From NCBI GenBank assembly GCA_009746045.1, contig RPFO01000256.1, forward strand, positions 258,501-322,500: a stretch of DNA of 64,000 bases, given 5' to 3'. Shown here piece after piece: positions 59,101 through 64,000 of this stretch. Under the pieces are notes generated by a model. That model saw only the letters and a list, made by a program, of their open reading frames with translations, had not been told where the DNA came from and ran no database searches. The stretch is from Mesostigma viride (taxonomy: Eukaryota; Streptophyta; Mesostigmatophyceae; Mesostigmatales; Mesostigmataceae). Position 1 is the stretch's first letter. The number at the start of each line of letters is the position of its first letter. The position numbers were made by a program, and so were the translations under genes.

Positions 59101-59915
59101 TCGCAACGCAAAACTTGCATGAGAAGGTTAACAAACTAGGTCAGGGCTAACCGACTCCCTGGGAGAGGGGTGGCTCTCGCGAAGCCTAGAACATTAAACT
59201 TGAGTCAGCATCAAATGCGCGTTTGATGAAGGGAGCGTACCTCGTACTTGCCGTTTGGGAATGCCAGGGCCACGCCCATATACCCATTCTTCTTGTTTCC
59301 ATCTGTCACACAGCAAATCGATTTGGAAACGCAAGCCGGTATGTCCTCGAAAGTGCAATGAGCGCAATAAGGCACGTTGGATCGTGTATTAAAAATATTG
59401 GTAATGCCGGCGTGTCGTACACAGGGAGAAGCCCGCCATTCAACCAAAACAAAACTGCAATAGACGTTACGTGAGGCTCGCGATGCGCGCCCAAATGCGT
59501 GCACAAGTTCTCCGGGCTTACATGTGTCCGACAAAAACGTGTAGCTGCGCGTCTGAAAGAACACTAAGAATTTCCCGACCCAGTCGCGGCTGACCTCCTG
59601 CAGAAGGATAACTGCATCCTTCTCAATTTCGGCATCTAGCTTCTTCAGGATTTTCAACAAGCGATTTTCTGGCTTCAGGTGCTCCGGCTCGCATGCTGTG
59701 AAGTAGTCTGGGGGCGAGAGCGAGCTAGAGAGTACGTTGTAGCTCACGATGCGGTGTTTACTGTCCATTGCAGCGACACAAGAAGGCAATTCAGATGCGA
59801 AATTCTCCCAAATGCCACTCCGTGGCATGTGCTTTTGCTTGGAGCCAAACGCCGTCTCGTAGCATGTGCTCTGGAAAACAATTAGAACAGTAAGAGCGTG
59901 AAAGGAAAAGCGCAT
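56188..59915 (-). CDS. endonuclease/exonuclease/phosphatase-family protein (CCR4/nocturnin-like fold), five exons
   Basis: Exons 59915-59522, 59302-59241, 58630-58328, 57674-57561 and 57099-56188 join in frame through GT-AG introns to about 594 residues. The start has a hydrophobic stretch (FSFHALTVLIVFQSTCY) that may be a signal or transit sequence. Then come RIVSYNVLSSSL, the Mg-binding Glu in VILLQEVSRDW, RLSDTRKWPRNPYQP, VVGTYHMPCVYWNEK, the catalytic GGDFNIKPGDD, DYIFLSS and PSDHILIAADL with the final Asp-His pair. These are the ordered motifs of the Mg-dependent EEP fold (RNA deadenylases, inositol phosphatases, DNases). The substrate cannot be told. The C-terminal 180 residues are Gly/Ala/Pro-rich and unmatched, so the last exon may end earlier. 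Confidence 0.8.
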
Positions 59916-60870
59916 GCCTCAAACGCGCGCCCCCGGTAACAGGGCGCAGCGGCCCGAAACGCGCATGCCTATTTAAAGGCGTGCCTACAATTGGTCAAAG
60001 AGATTGCTGACGTTCTAGGCTTACAGCACTCCACCTTTTACGGAGTGTGATAGTTAAGACAGGATCATCAACCATCATCGTCAATTCTATAGCGTAAGAA
60101 ACACGCATCACCTGCGTGCTGCGTGGCTGCGTTCCTCGACCAGGCTTGAGAGTTGAGGCTAGGCGTGGCACACTGGCATGCCTACAAACCGCCGGCAATT
60201 CTGGCGGCAATTATAATTTGGCCCTGACTTGGCCCGAATGTGCTGCAGTACGTGAGTCAGTTAGTTAGTTAGGATCCAGTTAGTTGATTCCCACGGCGCA
60301 CATGGGCAGCAGAGTCTACTGTATAGTGGCCGTACGTGAGTACGGGGGAGGCAGGCTGCATGTTGGATATCGCCTGTTCTTCGCCTGTTCTTCGCCTGTT
60401 CTTCGCCTGTTGCTGCTTTCCGGCAAATCTGCACGTGGTCCCTGCGTGGTCTCTTACCGATGATGGCGCATGGCGACTCGTGGCAACTTCCGCCAGTTGT
60501 TTGTAGTAAGCGGTATCTTAATGTACGTGCAATGCTAGCAAGCAACCAATTGTTGATGAGTTATCTCGTTCCTGGCTGAAATTCAGCTGTTGTTTACAAT
60601 CAGTTTCGCTTACATAGGTGCCTCTCGTTTCGATGATCCCGTGATCCGGGATTACATTGTGAGCTGACTTGACCAGGTACAAACGTCCGCGTGGCAGCGC
60701 CCAGCACTAGGAAAAAAGTATGGGCGTGCTGCCAAGGAACTGGCATCTCCAACCTCCATACTCTCTATTCACCGGCCACGACAGACATTATCCCGTGCGA
60801 TGTAGGAAGGACCGGCATCGCCGACTTGACTAGAGTGGCCATTTGCTCTCGTAGAGGCGTGAAGGCCACC
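59916..60870. promoter_or_regulatory. divergent promoter region between the EEP gene and secA
   Basis: The two genes face away from each other, so this 955-bp stretch must hold both promoters and 5' leaders. A TATTTAAAGGC element near 59970 could serve the minus gene. At 60372-60412 a 12-bp unit (GCCTGTTCTTC) is repeated about four times. The upstream open frame 60691-60870 has no ATG start and is probably 5' leader. Confidence 0.4.
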
Positions 60871-63814
60871 ATGGAAACGGTGACGGTTCCCCGATGTCTG
60901 TCAGCTAGCATCGCCAGTTCGGCAGGTCTCGCAGCTACTTCGCGCAGGGCCTCGAGTTTGACCCCACAAGTTGTAGTGCCAGGTTACAACGGCTTGCGGC
61001 CGGCCCAATTTAATCCTCAATCATCCCCGGAGGCTTTTGTCAGTGCGCAGCGTGATAGGCCTCATCTCCCTTACAAGGGCAGAGTGCAGCCATGTACAGC
61101 TCTGTTTGGTGGTTTGAGTAATCTCTTCGAAGGCGGGAGCACGCCGGAGGGCACTAAGAAAAAGTACGCCGGTCGCGTGGCCGAGATTAATGCTCTCGAG
61201 AATTCGCTGGTAAACTTGACCGATGAACAGCTCCGCGGGAAAACGGTCGAGCTTAAGGCAAAACTGAACAATGGCGCTACGCTTGACTCCATAGCAAAGG
61301 TAGGGACAAGTATAGCTGGAACGCACGCAAGAGTAATTATAGCGGCATGTATATCGAGATAGCTGGTACTCGTTTTTATAAAACATAAATTAATGTTGGC
61401 AGTTGCGGCTTGTTTCTCGTTTGACAGGAAGCGTTTGCCGTCGTCAGGGAGGCCTCCAAGCGAGTGCTGGGGCTCCGGCCATTCGACGTGCAGCTGATTG
61501 GTGAGTTTTCTATGTTCACCCCCTTCTGTTGTGTCAATGCAATTAAACTCACTTCGAAGGAAGTTGTTTTTTGCGAGATGCCCTGGCGTCTATAATTTCT
61601 CTCATTGCCTCACTTACAGCCACATTTTTCTGGCAACCTCCCTGCGTATCACCCCACAACCCATGTATCAATCCCAATATTTTTTCCCTCAAGGACCAAT
61701 GCCGTCCTTTTCGCGACTCTCATCCCCACTGTCTCTGAAAAATTGACACGACATTGTGGTTACATAATGTCGCATTTTTTGCCACCATTCCAGTCAGTCT
61801 GCTCGTGCTTCGCCTGAATTCTGGTTGCCACAGAATTCAGGGTCGTTGCGAACCAGATACCCATGCAAAGTCTGTATGCCTGGTCTGGCACCCCTCTATC
61901 TACCTCTTCCTTAGAATGACGAGTCTGATTTTAAAAGTGCGACATTCGTTGCCGGCTGCAAATACAGCATCCCTTCCTTCCCTCTCCCACTTTCCACCCC
62001 CATGTTTTTTCAATTTCTTTTTTCGGATGTTGCTTATCCCTTTTCCTGGTATAGACATCACATTTTCCATTTCTGGATAATTCACTTTCCATTGTTCATG
62101 GTCCGTCTTTCATTTTTATAATATATTATTTTCCATTTATTCATGTTCCATTTTCCATTGTGGACGTATCGTTGCGCCAGGTGGCATGCTCCTGCACGAG
62201 GGCCGCATCGCCGAGATGAAGACAGGAGAAGGCAAGACGCTGGTGGCCGTGCTGCCCGCGTACCTCAACGCGCTCACGGGCAAGGGCGTGCACGTGGTCA
62301 CCGTCAACGACTACCTCGCGCGCAGGGACTGCGAGTGGGTTGGGCAGGTGCACCGCTACCTGGGACTCCAGGTCGGCCTCATTCAGGGTGAGTCCTATCT
62401 GTGCTTGCCCTCATCCAGGGTGAGTCCCCATTTGTGATTGGTCTCATTCAGGGAAAGTCATTTTTTTAATAGCCTCATCTGGACTGCTGCATCGCAGGGC
62501 AATTGGGTAGACACGTTTGGGTTCCAATGTTCCAGGGGGTGAGCGCCACTTGTACAATTGTTTGCTATTCTTACATGTTCACCCTGGAGTATTACCCTCA
62601 TTCGTGACCCTATCTTGACCCCATGTCTGCGTTCGCCTGTGCCCCTTTTTGCCCTCCTCTCCCCCCCCCGTTGCCCCACATTGCAACCTATTTTTCCCCC
62701 CCACAGCCGGCATGGATGACGCGGAGCGCCGCGCGAGCTACCTGTGCGACGTCACGTACGTCACCAACAGCGAGCTGGGCTTTGACTATCTGCGCGACAA
62801 CCTGGCGCAGGTGAGGGGAGGGGCAGAAGCATGACGTATGATATGTGACCTGCTTGCTCCACCGCGAGTGCGGATTTGACTATCTGTGCGGATTCGACTA
62901 TCTGGCGCAGGTAAAAACAAAGTATGGGAACCAATGGAGAAATGGGAGATGCTGACAACGGAAGAAGCAGAAGGCGGAGCGAGGGGGGACATGGGTAGGG
63001 GGCATGGGTAGTTTATTGCACGACAACCTGGCACGGGTGATGTATAGTATAGTAGTGGGTCCACGGGTATAGTAAAGTAGTGGGTCCACGCGTATAGTAT
63101 AGTAGTGGGTCCACGGGTATAGTATTGTAGTGGGTCCACGGGTATAGTATAGTAGTGGGTCCACGGGTATAGTGTTGTAGTGGGTCCACGCGTATAGTAT
63201 AGTGGTGGGTCCACACGTATAGTATAGTAGTGGGTCCACGTGTATAGTGTTGTAGTGGGTCCACACGTATAGTATAGTGGTGGGTCCACGCGTATAGTAT
63301 AGTGGTGGGTCCACGGGTATAGTATAGTAGTGGGTCCACCGGAATGCCGTGGCAGCAAGTGCGCTACGGATGCCTCTGCCAGCTTGCCACCTTGCCATCA
63401 AATGAACATGGACTCCTCACCGCATGTAGTTCATGGTTCGTACTACATTGCACGTGTTTAGGCATCTTCTTTGAAGGACCACTCCGTGTTTGTTCATCCC
63501 CCGCCTCCCCCCCCCTCATCCCCCCCCCTGCGCTTTTCTGCCATTCAATTTCTGCTTTTCTACCATTCATCACTCCATCCCACCGTGTACACTAGTGTGT
63601 ACACCTCCCTCCTTGCTCTTAACCAACTTCTGTCTTTTTTTGCAAACCACCTGCACTTCCTTCGTTTCGTTTCCTCCTCTTGTTCACTTGCCCATGTTCT
63701 TCCGTTGATCTGTTGTCCCTGGCTTTTTAAAACATTATATATTTATTTGTCTTTTCTCTTGTCTCGCTCGACCCAGACGGCGGACGAGCTGGTTCTCCGC
63801 CCCTTCAATTACTG

Positions 63815-63847
<33 letters not shown>

Positions 63848-64000
63848 CGAGGCACGCACGCCGCTCATCATCTCGGGCACCGCAGCCAAGCCGAGCGAGC
63901 GCTACGTCAAGGCCGCCAAGATCGCCTCTGCGTTTGAGCGCGACGTGCATTACAAGGTGGGGGAGTGTAGCCACAGGAACTTGGACAGCGACTAGAGGGA
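60871..64000 (+). CDS. secA: plastid-type SecA preprotein translocase ATPase, first five exons, cut by window end
   Basis: Exons 60871-61299, 61428-61500, 62181-62387, 62707-62810 and 63777-63956 join in frame with GT-AG introns; the next exon lies outside. ATG 60871 sits in GCCACCATGG, an excellent start context. Residues 1 to about 85 are Ser/Ala/Arg-rich without a folded domain, as expected of a chloroplast transit peptide. Then come the SecA N-terminus ([19 protein letters not shown]), [20 protein letters not shown], Walker [39 protein letters not shown] and the DEAD-type box [16 protein letters not shown]. SecA drives proteins with thylakoid signals through the SecYE channel using ATP. 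Sequence and transit peptide suggest the cyanobacterial-derived SecA1. Two introns carry copies of neighbouring exon edges. Confidence 0.92.
63040..63345. repeat. 25-bp tandem repeat in a secA intron
   Basis: About 12 copies of a unit with GTGGGTCCACGGGTATAGTA at exact 25-bp spacing where checked (63061, 63086, 63111). It lies in the fourth secA intron. Confidence 0.9.

Noticed and set aside
60691..60870. N-terminal extension of SecA upstream of 60871
   Set aside because: The frame is open, but it begins with GTG and has no ATG. The ATG at 60871 has a strong start context and gives a normal transit peptide.

Overview
The window is eukaryotic nuclear DNA, most likely from a green-lineage alga; the species is not determined. 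Three host genes are rich in spliceosomal introns. One of them is a plastid-type SecA with a serine/alanine-rich N-terminal extension that looks like a transit peptide. There are degenerate LINE retrotransposon pieces, many microsatellites, a short interstitial TTTAGGG-like tract, and at the left edge an intronless block of densely packed viral genes.

Positions 1-12773 hold the right part of an integrated Polinton-like virus (PLV); its left end lies outside the window. A leftward (minus) block carries virion genes: a double jelly-roll major capsid protein (frameshifted and cut by the window edge), a small Gly/Ala-rich basic protein, a minor capsid/penton-like protein, a C2H2 zinc-finger basic protein and a roughly 1,100-codon fibre-like gene broken by about five frameshifts. 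A rightward block carries a coiled-coil/AT-hook protein, the FtsK/HerA-type packaging ATPase, an AT-hook protein, a frameshifted tyrosine recombinase (integrase), an intact 1,072-residue archaeo-eukaryotic primase fused to an origin-binding-protein-type helicase, and a small disrupted gene. The structural and integration genes carry most of the damage, while the ATPase and primase-helicase are open.

Positions 12774-21511 are a repeat-rich junction: a 110-bp tandem array of 55-bp hairpins next to the virus end, ATCC and TTAA microsatellites, LINE ORF1/ORF2 debris and a decayed leucine-rich-repeat gene. Positions 21512-50727 (minus) hold one complete gene for the DNA polymerase delta catalytic subunit. 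I could place 29 exons that join in frame to 1,090 codons, with all exonuclease, polymerase and C-terminal cysteine motifs. Positions 50728-56187 are intergenic sequence plus further LINE pieces. Positions 56188-59915 (minus) encode an endonuclease/exonuclease/phosphatase-family protein in five exons. Positions 60871-64000 (plus) hold the first five exons of plastid secA, cut by the window end.

The most unusual signal is in the introns of all three host genes. They repeatedly contain degenerate copies of the nearby exon-intron junction (exon edge plus splice site plus a little intron), usually tens to a few hundred bases from the real junction. I count examples at well over half of the polymerase delta exons. 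This looks like a recurrent local duplication process that lengthens introns while scattering decoy splice sites.
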